From Vagococcus entomophilus (GTDB lineage: Bacteria > Bacillota > Bacilli > Lactobacillales > Vagococcaceae), in the NCBI RefSeq assembly GCF_003987595.1, contig NZ_NGJZ01000001.1:1054001-1118000 (forward strand): a stretch of 64,000 bases of DNA. The letters run 5' to 3'. Below the pieces are notes generated by a model, which did no database searches, had not been told where the DNA came from, and saw only the letters and a list, made by a program, of their open reading frames with translations. Below are positions 8,983-18,613 of this stretch, piece by piece. Numbering within the stretch: the first letter of the stretch is position 1; each line of letters starts with the position of its first letter. The translations under genes and the position numbers were made by a program.

Positions 8983-9530
8983 AAATTCTTCCTTTCCAAG
9001 GTAAATAGTCGATCAATAGCCTGATCATGCACTTCACTTTCCCAGCCCTCTATGAGTTGTTCATCAAAAACTAAGCTACAAGACTTTCCAGTATAATCTG
9101 CCAAATAACGGTCATAAAACCCTCCGCCAAAGCCAATCCTTTTTTTTGTTACTGAATCAAAGACCAACCCTGGGACAATTAACAAATCAATCTGTTCCTT
9201 AGCTATTTGCTTGTTAGAATCTGGTTCGAGTACACCAAAAGAGGACTCAATTAAAGGTGTCGCTTTTTCATACAAATAAAAAAACATTTGATGGTTCGGG
9301 CAAACTTTGGGCAATACCACATGTTTTTGCTCACTCCATGCTTGTTTGATGAGCGGTAACGTATTGAATTCAAAATCTAGCGGATAGGTAAAACCAATTG
9401 TCTGCGCTTCTTTCCAAAACTCACTTGCAACCAACTGCTCGCTAATTTGACACTCTTGTTCTTTTTTTTCTGCATCCTCTTTTTCTTTAAGATGTTGCAT
9501 TACTTTTTTGCGCAGAAATCGTTTGTCCAC
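8979..9530 (-). CDS. fthC: 5-formyltetrahydrofolate cyclo-ligase
   Basis: Converts 5-formyl-THF to 5,10-methenyl-THF with ATP, salvaging a storage form of folate. 183 residues, normal length. Motifs: N-terminal basic RKKVMQHLKEKE, LDFEFNTLPL, and the C-terminal ATP/Mg motif IGFGGGFYDRYLA. First gene of a two-gene unit with gluP, matching Bacillus yqgN-yqgP. Confidence 0.93.
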   Translation of the reverse strand: MDKRFLRKKVMQHLKEKEDAEKKEQECQISEQLVASEFWKEAQTIGFTYPLDFEFNTLPLIKQAWSEQKHVVLPKVCPNHQMFFYLYEKATPLIESSFGVLEPDSNKQIAKEQIDLLIVPGLVFDSVTKKRIGFGGGFYDRYLADYTGKSCSLVFDEQLIEGWESEVHDQAIDRLFTLERKNL

Positions 9531-9580
9531 AAAAATCCCTTCTTCATCAAATACTTTTCCCTAACTATAATCAACTTTTT

Positions 9581-9611
9581 CAAAAAAAACAACCCTCAAG
9601 AAGATGAGGGT
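9581..9611 (-). terminator. Terminator of the LRR protein gene
   Basis: ACCCTC / GAGGGT arms around a short loop, followed on the minus strand by TTGTTTTTTTTG. Directly downstream of 9632. Confidence 0.85.
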
Positions 9612-9631
9612 ATTTTGTGTAATTCAATCCT

Positions 9632-11554
9632 TTATTCCCAATCATTTTGAATCCGCTTCTTTTGTATGAAATCTAAACCTAGTGCACCTATCAAAAATAC
9701 ACCAAAAAATTGGAAAGATGGCTTCTTTTTTTCTCCCGTTTTTGGAAGTACTTGACCTTTCCCCCTACTAGAGTTAGTAGTTTTTTTACCAGAGCTATTT
9801 GTAGTAGCATGATCCACTTGTTTGTCCATCATTTCTGAAAAGGAATCGTCCTTACTTTCAGAAGAAACGCTATTAGTCGGTGCTTTCATTTTTTTGTAGC
9901 AATACTCGACCACTTGTGCTTGGGTCCCTAACATCCCTTTTCTATTATCAGGCAAGCTGTTTGTATCTAACTCATAGCCCTCAATCGAGAGGCAATATTT
10001 ATCTGTAGACGTATCATACGGTTCTCCTACCAAGCCTTCAATCGTCTTTTTCTCCGCAATTTCATGCCGGTTCTCATCCAAATAGTAAACGGTCACATTT
10101 TGCGCATTTACGGGTGTTTCTTTGTAAATATACCTAACTATTTGCTTATCTACTAAGAATAGTCCATTTGCATTTTGAGGAAGTTGCGTTTCATCCAAAC
10201 GATACCCTGCAAGCGCTAATTTATACTCTGAAGTGCTCGCATCATACCTTTTCCCAACTTCCCCTTCTAGATACTTTGATGCACGTAATGGGTGTCCATT
10301 TCGGTCAAGGTATTGAACCTGAACTGTCCCATTTTTTTGCTGGTGCTCTACTTGAAAACTACGAGAATAAGTTCCTCTTGATATCGAGTAAATAAAATAG
10401 TTATCAGGTTTTGCATACGAACTTCTAGGATTGTCTAGCTTTGCTCTAAAGTTTATCTTTTCGATTGACGCTAATTCTTCTTTTGACACTCCAGAAATTG
10501 TCACACCTTCGTGACTAACCAGCAAACGGGTAGATGGTAGTTGCTGACTGTTGATTTCAATGGAGAGCTGATCTGGATCATTGCTCATAACAAAAGGCGG
10601 AATGTAGCCATCAAAATTCGTTAAACGCTGAGGCATCATGGAAAAGGGTAAAAAGATTTCATGTTTGAGAGCATCGTAATTTAACTCTTTTTCTGTGATC
10701 GTTATCGCTGGGGCAAGCGTTCCAATATTTTGGTCCCCCGCCGGCAAAGTACTTAGTTTCGGAAGTTGTTTAATCACCGTCATATCGCTTACCCCACATT
10801 TGGGAATGTATATTTGCTCGAGCTCAGTTAGCGTTCCCAAAGGAGCAATAGTTGTAATATGTGGATTCAGCTGAAACACAATATGTTTTAAAGACTTGAG
10901 TGGCGTAATTTTATCATAAACCGCATCGGTCACACTCGCAGCAGTAAGATTTAATAGCTCAATATTTGGACCCATCATTGGAAAATTTTCATCTGTGACA
11001 TTTACTCCATTAAGACTAACCTCTTCTAGCTGAACTAAGCCTTCTAAACAAGAATAATCGCTGACTTTGCTGTCCCAATAATGCTCAAATTTTTTGAGAT
11101 TGGTGGCATATTCTAGCCCCTGTAAACTTGCTAAATTCTCTTCTAAATGACCAATTTCAATCCTCTTTAGTTTTAACATTTTTTCTTTTGTAATCTCGGA
11201 CACACTAATTTCCAGTGCGCGTGCGACTGCATTTTGTAGGTAGACATCCGGCATCCAATTTGAAAGATTTTCTTGCGTTTTAGTTGTTTGATTTAAGGCA
11301 TTGGGAATTGACTTTTGTTCTGGTTGCGTTAAAGACTCAGGTTCTTTATTCGCTAAACTGTTCGTTGTCGTATGAGCAAAATTAGATGTCGCCGTTGAAA
11401 AAGTCGATGTCATGGTATTTCCGTTTTTAATACATATATTATTCGAACTTAAGGTTAGCGATTTTTATGCTCCAAAAGCTAAACTTGATTGTACGACAAA
11501 CCCACTCATGATAAGCACACCCATTAAAAAATATTGATAAACATTTTTCTTCAT
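9632..11554 (-). pseudogene. Internalin-like LRR/MucBP/LPXTG surface protein, split after its signal peptide by an in-frame stop
   Basis: The frame starts at ATG 11554 behind GGAGGATTT, encodes a 29-residue signal peptide (MKKNVYQYFLMGVLIMSGFV then VQSSLAFGA), hits TAA at 11465-11467, and continues in the same frame without further stops to 9632. The open part from ATG 11413 has 593 residues: an internalin-type cap and leucine-rich repeats about 50-240, two MucBP repeats about 370-510, a Ser/Thr/Lys-rich wall spanner, LPKTG about 40 residues from the end, a hydrophobic helix and a charged tail, i.e. a sortase substrate. ATG 11413 has only a poor SD and no signal peptide. Intact it would be a covalently anchored adhesin; as read it cannot be exported unless the stop is bypassed. 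Could also be a sequencing error. Confidence 0.85.
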
Positions 11555-11775
11555 AAATCCTCCTACGAGACCAAAACAGAATTTTTTCAACCAATTTATT
11601 TTCATGCATTATTAAAAAAATATTCTAGCCTCTGCTTTTTTAACAAACAAATACTATATAATATTAATAGGTTTTTTGAACTGATTTTAGTTTAACCTGA
11701 TAGTTCTAAAATTGTCAATAAATAATACAACTAAGAGTTCATTTTTTCAGCTTTTTTAGTGGATAAAAATAAAGT

Positions 11776-11803
11776 TGGAATATAACTTTTACGTTATATT
11801 CCA
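11776..11803 (-). terminator. Hairpin ending the array 1 transcript
   Basis: TGGAATATAAC / GTTATATTCCA arms, loop of six, followed on the minus strand by a T-rich stretch. It lies between array 1 (transcribed on the minus strand) and the LRR gene. Apart from this hairpin I see no gene in 11555-11951; the region is very AT-rich and must hold the LRR gene promoter. Confidence 0.65.
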
Positions 11804-11951
11804 CACTTATTGTATTCACTATTTTATCCGATTGTTTTTACCAGCTTTGACATAGTCAAATTATGATTTCGTTACAATAGCAATACTCTGTTTTTAGATT
11901 GACGATTGACCAAAAAGCACCTCAAAAAAAAAAGTATAAAAATAAAACATA

Positions 11952-12824
11952 CTGCATCCTTCACTATATTAGATTAAAAGAAGGGCGAAAAAACTATATT
12001 GCTTATTATACTCGTTAATTTACATTTCACTATATTAGATTAAAAGACAAAACAAACACAAAGTAAAGCGAGGTGGTGTAAAATTTACATTTCACTATAT
12101 TAGATTAAAAGTTTTTCTGTTCTTCGTGGCCTAATAACGTTAGACATATTTACATTTCACTATATTAGATTAAAAGGAAAAATATGAAAATCAAAAAAAT
12201 TGGTAAATATCTATTTACATTTCACTATATTAGATTAAAAGAAGATCAAGAGCTAATCAAACTTATACAGCAACGTTATTTACATTTCACTATATTAGAT
12301 TAAAAGTGGTGCTAGTATCTGTTTATTTACTACCTTAACTTTATTTACATTTCACTATATTAGATTAAAAGAAGTTATAAAATTATAAAATATCCATAGT
12401 AAATTCTATTTACATTTCACTATATTAGATTAAAAGTTATACAAATACCTCCCTATTTCTTATTGTGACTTCATTTACATTTCACTATATTAGATTAAAA
12501 GTTGTTCTGCATCGTCATAAGCAGATAAAGCATTTTATTTACATTTCACTATATTAGATTAAAAGTTGCAAGAAACAAAGTAACAATTTATATAATAGAC
12601 ATTTACATTTCACTATATTAGATTAAAAGTGCATCATTCAAGCTTGACGAAAGAGAGTTAGTAAAATTTACATTTCACTATATTAGATTAAAAGATGGGA
12701 TTCCTAGATACTTTTGAGAGTACACGTTTAATTTACATTTCACTATATTAGATTAAAAGGTTGTAACTAAGTACAAGAAAACAAGTGACACAGCAATTTA
12801 CATTTCACTATATTAGATTAAAAG
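11952..12824 (-). CRISPR. CRISPR array 1 (orphan, type I-B repeat): 14 repeats, 13 spacers
   Basis: 29-base repeat, in transcript sense beginning CTTTTAATCTAATATAG and ending GAAATGTAAAT; the end is identical and the whole similar to the Listeria type I-B repeat. Thirteen copies are identical; the leftmost (11952-11980) has lost the last ten bases of the motif, marking it as the leader-distal end. Spacers are 35-37 bases, mostly 36. Direction (minus strand) is inferred from the degenerate end at left and the leader at right. No cas gene is adjacent, but repeat and leader match array 2 beside the cas operon, so the same Cas proteins probably use it. Confidence 0.97.
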
Positions 12825-13010
12825 GCTGGCTACCAAAGAGGTTGATCTGATAGGTTTAAATCGGTATAAATTGTCGACCACTGTTTTTACGGTTATTTTC
12901 TTTTTTATTCTATCATGTTTTTTCTAAAAAACCACTTAAAAAGCCGTAAAATCAAGCTTTGCTAAAATTTGTCGACCCCCACTACTTTTTGCGCTACTAA
13001 GGGTCGACAA
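12825..13010 (-). promoter_or_regulatory. Leader of CRISPR array 1
   Basis: About 186 bases to the right of the last repeat are largely identical to the leader of array 2 (48797-48983), including a 40-base identical run at about 12854-12893. It carries TTGTCGACC at 12871 and an exact inverted pair TTGTCGACCC (12969-12978) / GGGTCGACAA (13001-13010). Expected to hold the pre-crRNA promoter and the spacer integration signals. Confidence 0.88.
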
Positions 13011-13291
13011 TGCGCTAATTGCGGTCTAAGAGCTAACTATCCAATATGAACTGAAATTTGGATATACGTATCAATGCTTAGATAATTTTTCGTAGAAAAA
13101 AATAATTAAAATCTATTTACGGATAGGAATTCACGCAAACCATTAAATAGGATAGAAAATAGGATCCTCCCCCAATCTTCTGATACTCAACGCGGAAGAT
13201 AGCATTAGAAAGGTCAAATAAACGACGAAGCACGCTTCACAATTGCTCTATTTTTCAGCTAATGGGGAAAATCCAACACCTGTTTCACACA
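13011..13291. other. Gene-free stretch between leader 1 and rpmG
   Basis: I see no convincing ORF, RNA gene or repeat here. It may be residual sequence beyond the leader; the homology to leader 2 stops at about 13010. Confidence 0.5.
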
Positions 13292-13333
13292 AAATAAAAA
13301 AGCCAGAAACCTTGCCTCACAAGGAATCTAGCT
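13292..13333 (-). terminator. Terminator of rpmG
   Basis: On the minus strand an AGCTAGATTCCTTG arm pairs imperfectly with CAAGGTTTCTGGCT and runs into TTTTTT. Confidence 0.8.
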
Positions 13334-13347
13334 TACTGAGCATTAAA

Positions 13348-13497
13348 CTATTTTGTTTCACGGTGTAAAGTAACTTTACGCTCACGTGGACAATATTTTT
13401 TTACTTCTAAACGTTCTGCATTGTTACGTTTATTTTTGCTAGAAAGATAATTACGTTCTTTGCACTCTGTACATTCTAATGTAATATTTACGCGCAT
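13348..13497 (-). CDS. rpmG: 50S ribosomal protein bL33
   Basis: 49 residues starting [18 protein letters not shown], a component of the large ribosomal subunit. The ATG at 13497 follows GGAGGGAATACC and matches homologues, so the longer in-frame ORF start is rejected. The first zinc pair CxxC is present, but the second reads CPRERK instead of CxxC, a form known in enterococci, so metal binding is probably partial or lost. Lies behind pbp2b, a pairing seen in other Lactobacillales. Confidence 0.95.
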   Translation of the reverse strand: MRVNITLECTECKERNYLSSKNKRNNAERLEVKKYCPRERKVTLHRETK

Positions 13498-13624
13498 GGT
13501 ATTCCCTCCAAACATTTCTTTAGATATGAGTTGTTTCTCACACTTCAATATAATAGCATGTTTTTTGGCAAGTTTCTACCCTTTTTATAAAATTTGTTAA
13601 GTAATTCTACTTTACAAGTAAAAA

Positions 13625-15751
13625 CTAATTCGCCCCATACATATCGGCATAAAGATTAAAGATTTCTTTGGCAATTAATAAGTTGGCATGTGCACTTTCA
13701 TTTTCTAAGCGTGGCAATACAACTGAAACCGCCACTTTAGGATTACTTGCAGGAGCATATCCGATAAACGTACTCGTCACCACACTGTATGGATTTTGTG
13801 GATCATTTGCGTTTGGAGCAAATGTTTCAGCTGTCCCAGTTTTTCCAGCTACATCCATCTTAGCATCTTGTAACAAAGATCCTGTACGATTTGCATTGCT
13901 GCCGTGCACTACATTGTAGAACCCTTGTTTAATAATCGCTAATTCATCTTGGCTGATATCCACCTGATTTAAAATTTTAGGTGTGACCATTTGTTTTAAA
14001 TCCCCTAAGTTGCCATTGCTGTCATTAGAATAAATTCCTTTCACAATGTGAGGTGCAATACGCTTTCCACCGTTTGCAATCGTAGAAACATATTGAGCAA
14101 GCTGCAACGCGGTATACGTATCATAGTTTCCATAAGACAAATCGAGCGCTTTCCCCATGATATCATCTGCTGATAGATCACTATTCACTAGTCCACTTGA
14201 TTCACCTGGTAAATCAATTCCTGTATTTGTTCCAAGTCCATATTGGGCATACATTGAACGTAGCTTTTTAAAGACACTCGTATCCAGTTTAATACTAGAA
14301 TTTGGCGTATAGGTTTGACCTAACATCAGATACACAATTTTCATCATATAAGCATTTGAAGAAAGCTCTAGTGCTTGCTCAGCCGACAATGCAATTTGTC
14401 CACTCCGGTTAAACCACGAGCTTTTCGAGGCACTACTTTGAAGTTTGATTGGTTCATCAACCAACACTTGGTTGCCACTAATCACTTTTTGTTCATAACC
14501 TGCACTAATCGTTGCCCCTTTGACAACAGAACCAGGCTCAAACGACTTATTGATTGTTCCAAGTGTATCATCTTCCAAAGCCCCCGTTGTGGTATCATGC
14601 GTTAAACCAGTCATCGCTAAAACTTCCCCATTTTGGGGATTGGTGACAACCACGTACGCACCAGGAGAGTTCTTAGCTGCACCACTCGTGATTAGGCTTT
14701 GATAATATTTCTTCAAAATGTCTGCAGTTTTCTGCTGAAAATCCAGATTCATTGTCAGCATCAAGTTGTCGCCTTTTTCACCCGCGTATGTGGTAGTTTG
14801 GTCGACAATCTCCTGTTTTTTATTTAAAGTTACTTCTGTTTGCGCTTTGGTTCCTCTTAATACTGATTCGTATTGCTTTTCTAAGTAACTCAAGCCAACA
14901 CGGTCATTTCTAGAATAGCCTTTTGTTAAATAATAATTGATATCGTCCGCTGGTAATCCAGCTTTCTCTGTTGATACAGTTCCTAAAATCGTGCTCATTG
15001 TGTCGCCATAAGGATAGGAGCGAGTCCAATCCATTCCTGTAGAAATCCCGGATAAATCTGCAGTATTTTCGCCAATAATTGCGATTTCTTCATTTGTTAC
15101 ACCTGTATTTTTGATAAAAGTCGGCGTTAGAGAATAAGCTCCATTCATCTTTTTAAAGATGGTTGCTGCTTTTAGCGTCTGTGCATCAAAGCTGATTTCT
15201 TGGTCGGTTACTTTGTCTACAATCTTACTATATAGCTTACCTGAAGCCAATTCATCCCCGTGCTTATCGACCTTTTCAGACTCGGAGAGGCGTTTTTCTG
15301 CTTGCTTGTAATTACTCGTATTCGCTAACCAATAATCTTTTTTATCCCTTATCGTCAAATCCTCAGCCGGAACATCAATCAATTTATTGAGTTTGTTGGC
15401 TAATTTTAAAAGATCTTCTGCATCCATACCAGGACTTCTTGTAAATACGATTGCTTGATTAGCTTGATTACTAACCAATGCTTTTCCTGAAGAGTCATAA
15501 ATCATCCCTCTTGGCGCATTAGTTTGAACTGCCTTTTTCGTCGAGGAAGCAATATTTTCTTTAAAGGTATTACCATTTACAATCTGTAAATAGGATAGTT
15601 GAATAATAAGTGCTACAAACAAAATAAATACAATAAAAAATAAAAAATTTAAACGCATAGGAACATGCGATTTCCGAATAACTGATTTTTTAGGTGGAGT
15701 CCCATGATTTTTTTTCATTGATGCTAGCCATGCCGTGATTTTTTCTTTCAT
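13625..15751 (-). CDS. pbp2b: Class B penicillin-binding protein (PBP2b type)
   Basis: Transpeptidase that cross-links peptidoglycan during side-wall synthesis in ovoid cocci. 708 residues: one membrane helix about 33-53 (LNFLFFIVFILFVALIIQL), PBP dimerisation domain with RGMIYDSSG, then the transpeptidase domain with SxxK (EPGSVVKGA), SxN (LELSSNAYMM) and KTG (AGKTGTAET) all intact and in order. Followed by rpmG, as in other lactic acid bacteria, which favours the PBP2b rather than the FtsI/PBP2x class; no dcw-cluster genes are nearby. A beta-lactam target. Confidence 0.93.
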   Translation of the reverse strand: MKEKITAWLASMKKNHGTPPKKSVIRKSHVPMRLNFLFFIVFILFVALIIQLSYLQIVNGNTFKENIASSTKKAVQTNAPRGMIYDSSGKALVSNQANQAIVFTRSPGMDAEDLLKLANKLNKLIDVPAEDLTIRDKKDYWLANTSNYKQAEKRLSESEKVDKHGDELASGKLYSKIVDKVTDQEISFDAQTLKAATIFKKMNGAYSLTPTFIKNTGVTNEEIAIIGENTADLSGISTGMDWTRSYPYGDTMSTILGTVSTEKAGLPADDINYYLTKGYSRNDRVGLSYLEKQYESVLRGTKAQTEVTLNKKQEIVDQTTTYAGEKGDNLMLTMNLDFQQKTADILKKYYQSLITSGAAKNSPGAYVVVTNPQNGEVLAMTGLTHDTTTGALEDDTLGTINKSFEPGSVVKGATISAGYEQKVISGNQVLVDEPIKLQSSASKSSWFNRSGQIALSAEQALELSSNAYMMKIVYLMLGQTYTPNSSIKLDTSVFKKLRSMYAQYGLGTNTGIDLPGESSGLVNSDLSADDIMGKALDLSYGNYDTYTALQLAQYVSTIANGGKRIAPHIVKGIYSNDSNGNLGDLKQMVTPKILNQVDISQDELAIIKQGFYNVVHGSNANRTGSLLQDAKMDVAGKTGTAETFAPNANDPQNPYSVVTSTFIGYAPASNPKVAVSVVLPRLENESAHANLLIAKEIFNLYADMYGAN

Positions 15752-15919
15752 TTATTCTTGTCCTTCCGAGCAATCATTTTCTTTCGTTCTTTTTAATTGT
15801 ACCAATTATTTTTCAAAAAAACAGGAAAGAAACCATTTTTTAAAAACTTTTATAGTTTGCTTCCTTCCGTTACCAGTATCTCATGCTTAATTCTTTTTTT
15901 CAACAGCATAAAAATGAGG

Positions 15920-16047
15920 TTGAGATAGATGTCTTTAGCTCTTAAAAATAAAGTAGGAAGCGCTTCTGCCACTACATTTTGCTCGGATAGTAAAAGCCTG
16001 AGCCACAACTTAAAAGTTGTGACCCAGGCTCTTTTTTCCTATCTCAA
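15920..16047. repeat. Hairpin element bounded by TTGAGATAG / CTATCTCAA
   Basis: A 128-base stretch between pbp2b and thrS is bounded by a 9-base inverted repeat and contains a strong inner hairpin (AGCCTG at 15995, CAGGCT at 16025-16030, inner arms CACAACTT/AAGTTGTG) followed by CTTTTTT on the plus strand. It can end thrS transcription and may be a copy of a dispersed non-coding element: a similar GCCTGGG/CCCAGGC hairpin occurs at 28451-28491. Confidence 0.6.
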
Positions 16048-16089
16048 TAAGTTTTTTGGGACAATTTTTGAGGATATTAATGGAAGTAC

Positions 16090-18042
16090 TTATTCATTTC
16101 CCACACGACTGTATTGTCCGACCTCAGCAACGATACTATCCACAAAGATGTTGAGATCTTCTGTTGCAGTCTCTTTGCTACCGTAATGACGAACATTTAC
16201 AGTTGCTTCATCGCGTTCTTTATCTCCAACAACTAATTGATAAGGAACTTTTTGCATTTGAGAACTACGGATTTTATAGCCTAATTTTTCATTACGATCA
16301 TCGACTTCAACTCGAATTCCTTGTGCAACCAAACGTTCTTTTACCTCATAAGCATAATCGGCATGATGCTCATTGCTTACTGGGATAATGGTTGCTTGGA
16401 CTGGAGACAACCAAGTTGGGAAAGCTCCTTTGTAAACTTCTGTCAGGTAGGCAACAAAGCGTTCCATAGTCGAAACAATCCCTCTATGAATCACCACTGG
16501 ACGGTGTGTATTTTCACCATCTTCACCTACATAAGTTAAATTAAAGCGTTCAGGAAGCAAGAAGTCTAACTGAATCGTAGAAAGTGTTTCTTCCATACCC
16601 ATTGCAGTAGTTACTTGGACGTCCAATTTGGGTCCGTAAAAAGCAGCTTCTCCTTCTGCTTCCACATAGTCAAGACCTAACTCATCTACCGCTTCTTTCA
16701 ACATTTTTTGTGCTTTTTCCCACATCTCATCGTCATCAAAATATTTTTCAGTATTCTTAGGGTCACGGTAACTTAAGCGGAATTTATAATCAGTAATGTT
16801 GAAATCCGCATAAACAGCGACCATCAATTGTAAGGTACGTTTAAATTCATCTTTAATTTGATCTGGGCGAACAAATGTATGACCATCATTTAGTGTCATC
16901 TCACGAACTCGTTGCAAGCCACTCAAAGCACCACTCTTTTCATAGCGATGCATCATGCCTAATTCAGCAATACGAATCGGCAATTCGCGGTAACTACGAA
17001 CATCATTTTTATACACCATCATATGATGCGGACAGTTCATTGGGCGCAGAACAAGCATTTCACCATCACCCATGTCCATTGGTGGAAACATGTCTTCATG
17101 GTAGTGATCCCAGTGACCAGAGGTTTTATAAAAATCAACATTCGCCATAATCGGCGTATAGACATGCAAGTACCCTAAGCTAATTTCTTTATCCACAATG
17201 TAACGTTCAATTACACGGCGAATGGTTGCACCTTTTGGTAGCCAAAATGGTAGCCCTACTCCAACGCTCGCATTTGTCATAAACAAGTCTAATTCTTTTC
17301 CTAGCTTACGATGGTCACGTTCTTTAGCTTCTTCGCGCATAGTCAAATATGCTTTCAGCGCTTTCTTATCAAAAAAGGCTGTTCCATAAATTCTTTGCAT
17401 CATGTGATTGTCTGAGTTTCCTCTCCAATATGCACCTGCAACAGATAAAAGTTTGAAAACCTGAATTCTGCCCGTTGATGGCACATGCACGCCACGGCAC
17501 AAGTCCACAAAATCTCCTTGATCATAAACCGTAATTGTTTCATCACTCGGTAGTTCTTGAATCAACTCTACTTTGTATGGATCTTCTTTGAACAAGTCTA
17601 AAGCTTCTTCTTTTGTTACGACTTTACGAACAATTGGATGATTTTCTTTTACAATTTTCATCATTTCAGCTTCAATTTTTGGTAAGTCTTCTTCTGTTAC
17701 GACTTCTTCTCCATTATCTGTATCGTAGTAAAACCCTGAATCAATTGCCGGACCTACTCCAAAATGAATAGATGGATATAATCTACGAAGTGCATTGGCC
17801 ATCAAATGAGCCGCAGAATGACGAAGTATTCCTAAAGCATCCTCGTGATCTGGCGTTACGATTTCAAGCGAGCCATCTACTTCGAGCGGTAAAGTTAGAT
17901 CCACTAGCTCTCCGTTATATTTTCCTGCTAAGGCTTTTTTGGACAAACTTTTACTAATACTTGCTGCAATCTCAACAGTGCTTGTGCCTTTTTCAAATTC
18001 TTTTTTAGCTCCATCTGGAAATGTTACGTGAATCATTGACAT
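16090..18042 (-). CDS. thrS: Threonyl-tRNA synthetase
   Basis: Charges tRNA-Thr and edits mischarged Ser. 650 residues, full length. Order: TGS domain about 1-60, editing domain with [11 protein letters not shown] and its distal CRGVHVP (second-half Cys/His), catalytic class II core with the zinc cysteine in RPMNCPHHM, motif 3 near the end of the core, and the anticodon-binding domain about 540-640. SD AGGAGGAAG. A T-box leader upstream at 18084-18318 gives control by uncharged tRNA-Thr. Confidence 0.98.
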   Translation of the reverse strand: MSMIHVTFPDGAKKEFEKGTSTVEIAASISKSLSKKALAGKYNGELVDLTLPLEVDGSLEIVTPDHEDALGILRHSAAHLMANALRRLYPSIHFGVGPAIDSGFYYDTDNGEEVVTEEDLPKIEAEMMKIVKENHPIVRKVVTKEEALDLFKEDPYKVELIQELPSDETITVYDQGDFVDLCRGVHVPSTGRIQVFKLLSVAGAYWRGNSDNHMMQRIYGTAFFDKKALKAYLTMREEAKERDHRKLGKELDLFMTNASVGVGLPFWLPKGATIRRVIERYIVDKEISLGYLHVYTPIMANVDFYKTSGHWDHYHEDMFPPMDMGDGEMLVLRPMNCPHHMMVYKNDVRSYRELPIRIAELGMMHRYEKSGALSGLQRVREMTLNDGHTFVRPDQIKDEFKRTLQLMVAVYADFNITDYKFRLSYRDPKNTEKYFDDDEMWEKAQKMLKEAVDELGLDYVEAEGEAAFYGPKLDVQVTTAMGMEETLSTIQLDFLLPERFNLTYVGEDGENTHRPVVIHRGIVSTMERFVAYLTEVYKGAFPTWLSPVQATIIPVSNEHHADYAYEVKERLVAQGIRVEVDDRNEKLGYKIRSSQMQKVPYQLVVGDKERDEATVNVRHYGSKETATEDLNIFVDSIVAEVGQYSRVGNE

Positions 18043-18083
18043 ATAACTTCCTCCTTTATAATTTATCGGTACCCGATTCCAAC

Positions 18084-18318
18084 AAAAAAAGTCCTAATAT
18101 CTCACAAAAGTAAGATATTAGGACGAAATTATTCGTGGTTCCACCTAAAGTTTAGAGTAAACTCTCTTCATTACGTGATAACGGTACGACCGATTTAGTT
18201 TCAACTAAATTCTCGAAAGCGGTCAATTTTTGTGCATGTCTAGAAAACTCTCAGCTTTGTTTTCCTCTCTAATAAACCTGCGCTCAAAAAAAGTTGTCTT
18301 TCTCAAAGATCAATCTAT
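18084..18318 (-). promoter_or_regulatory. T-box riboswitch of thrS
   Basis: The minus strand carries the T-box core GGTGGAACCACG (18134-18145) followed by a strong terminator hairpin (18091-18124) and a T-run (18084-18090), ending about 40 bases before thrS. The core lies next to the terminator 5' arm as needed for the antiterminator. I could not place the Thr specifier codon in Stem I with confidence. Confidence 0.93.
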
Positions 18319-18324
18319 ACGATT

Positions 18325-18353
18325 ATTTAAGCACGAATCTATAAAAAATGCAA
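18325..18353 (-). promoter_or_regulatory. Probable thrS promoter
   Basis: Minus-strand TTGCAT (18348-18353) and TTAAAT (18325-18330) are spaced by 17 bases, just upstream of the T-box leader. Confidence 0.6.
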
Positions 18354-18360
18354 ACATTTT

Positions 18361-18540
18361 TTATTTTTTCATTTCTCCGCCAACAGCATAATCGCCTTTT
18401 TTCATATCATTGATAATGACATGAACATTTCCAGCTGGGGCACCAGTATTTTTTACAATAGCCTCAGTGACATCCTTTACAAGACCATTTTTTTGTTCTT
18501 GAGTACGACCTTCAACTAAATTAACAGTAACGATAGGCAT
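18361..18540 (-). CDS. 4-oxalocrotonate tautomerase family enzyme
   Basis: 59 residues beginning [20 protein letters not shown]. The ATG at 18540 is chosen over the upstream GTG because the catalytic Pro must become the N-terminal residue after Met removal. The Arg of GRTQ and the family pattern PxVxVxLxEGR are present. The physiological substrate of such small housekeeping tautomerases in cocci is unknown. Transcribed alone, upstream of the thrS leader. Confidence 0.9.
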   Translation of the reverse strand: MPIVTVNLVEGRTQEQKNGLVKDVTEAIVKNTGAPAGNVHVIINDMKKGDYAVGGEMKK

Positions 18541-18613
18541 TTTTTTCACTTCTTTCTTTCAAGTTGCCTCCAGTATATAAGAATCAAAAACTAAAGTAAA
18601 TACATTCAATGAA

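Noticed and set aside
15929..16186. 85-codon plus-strand frame between pbp2b and thrS
   Set aside because: It runs through the hairpin element and into the 3' end of thrS in antisense; composition is not protein-like.
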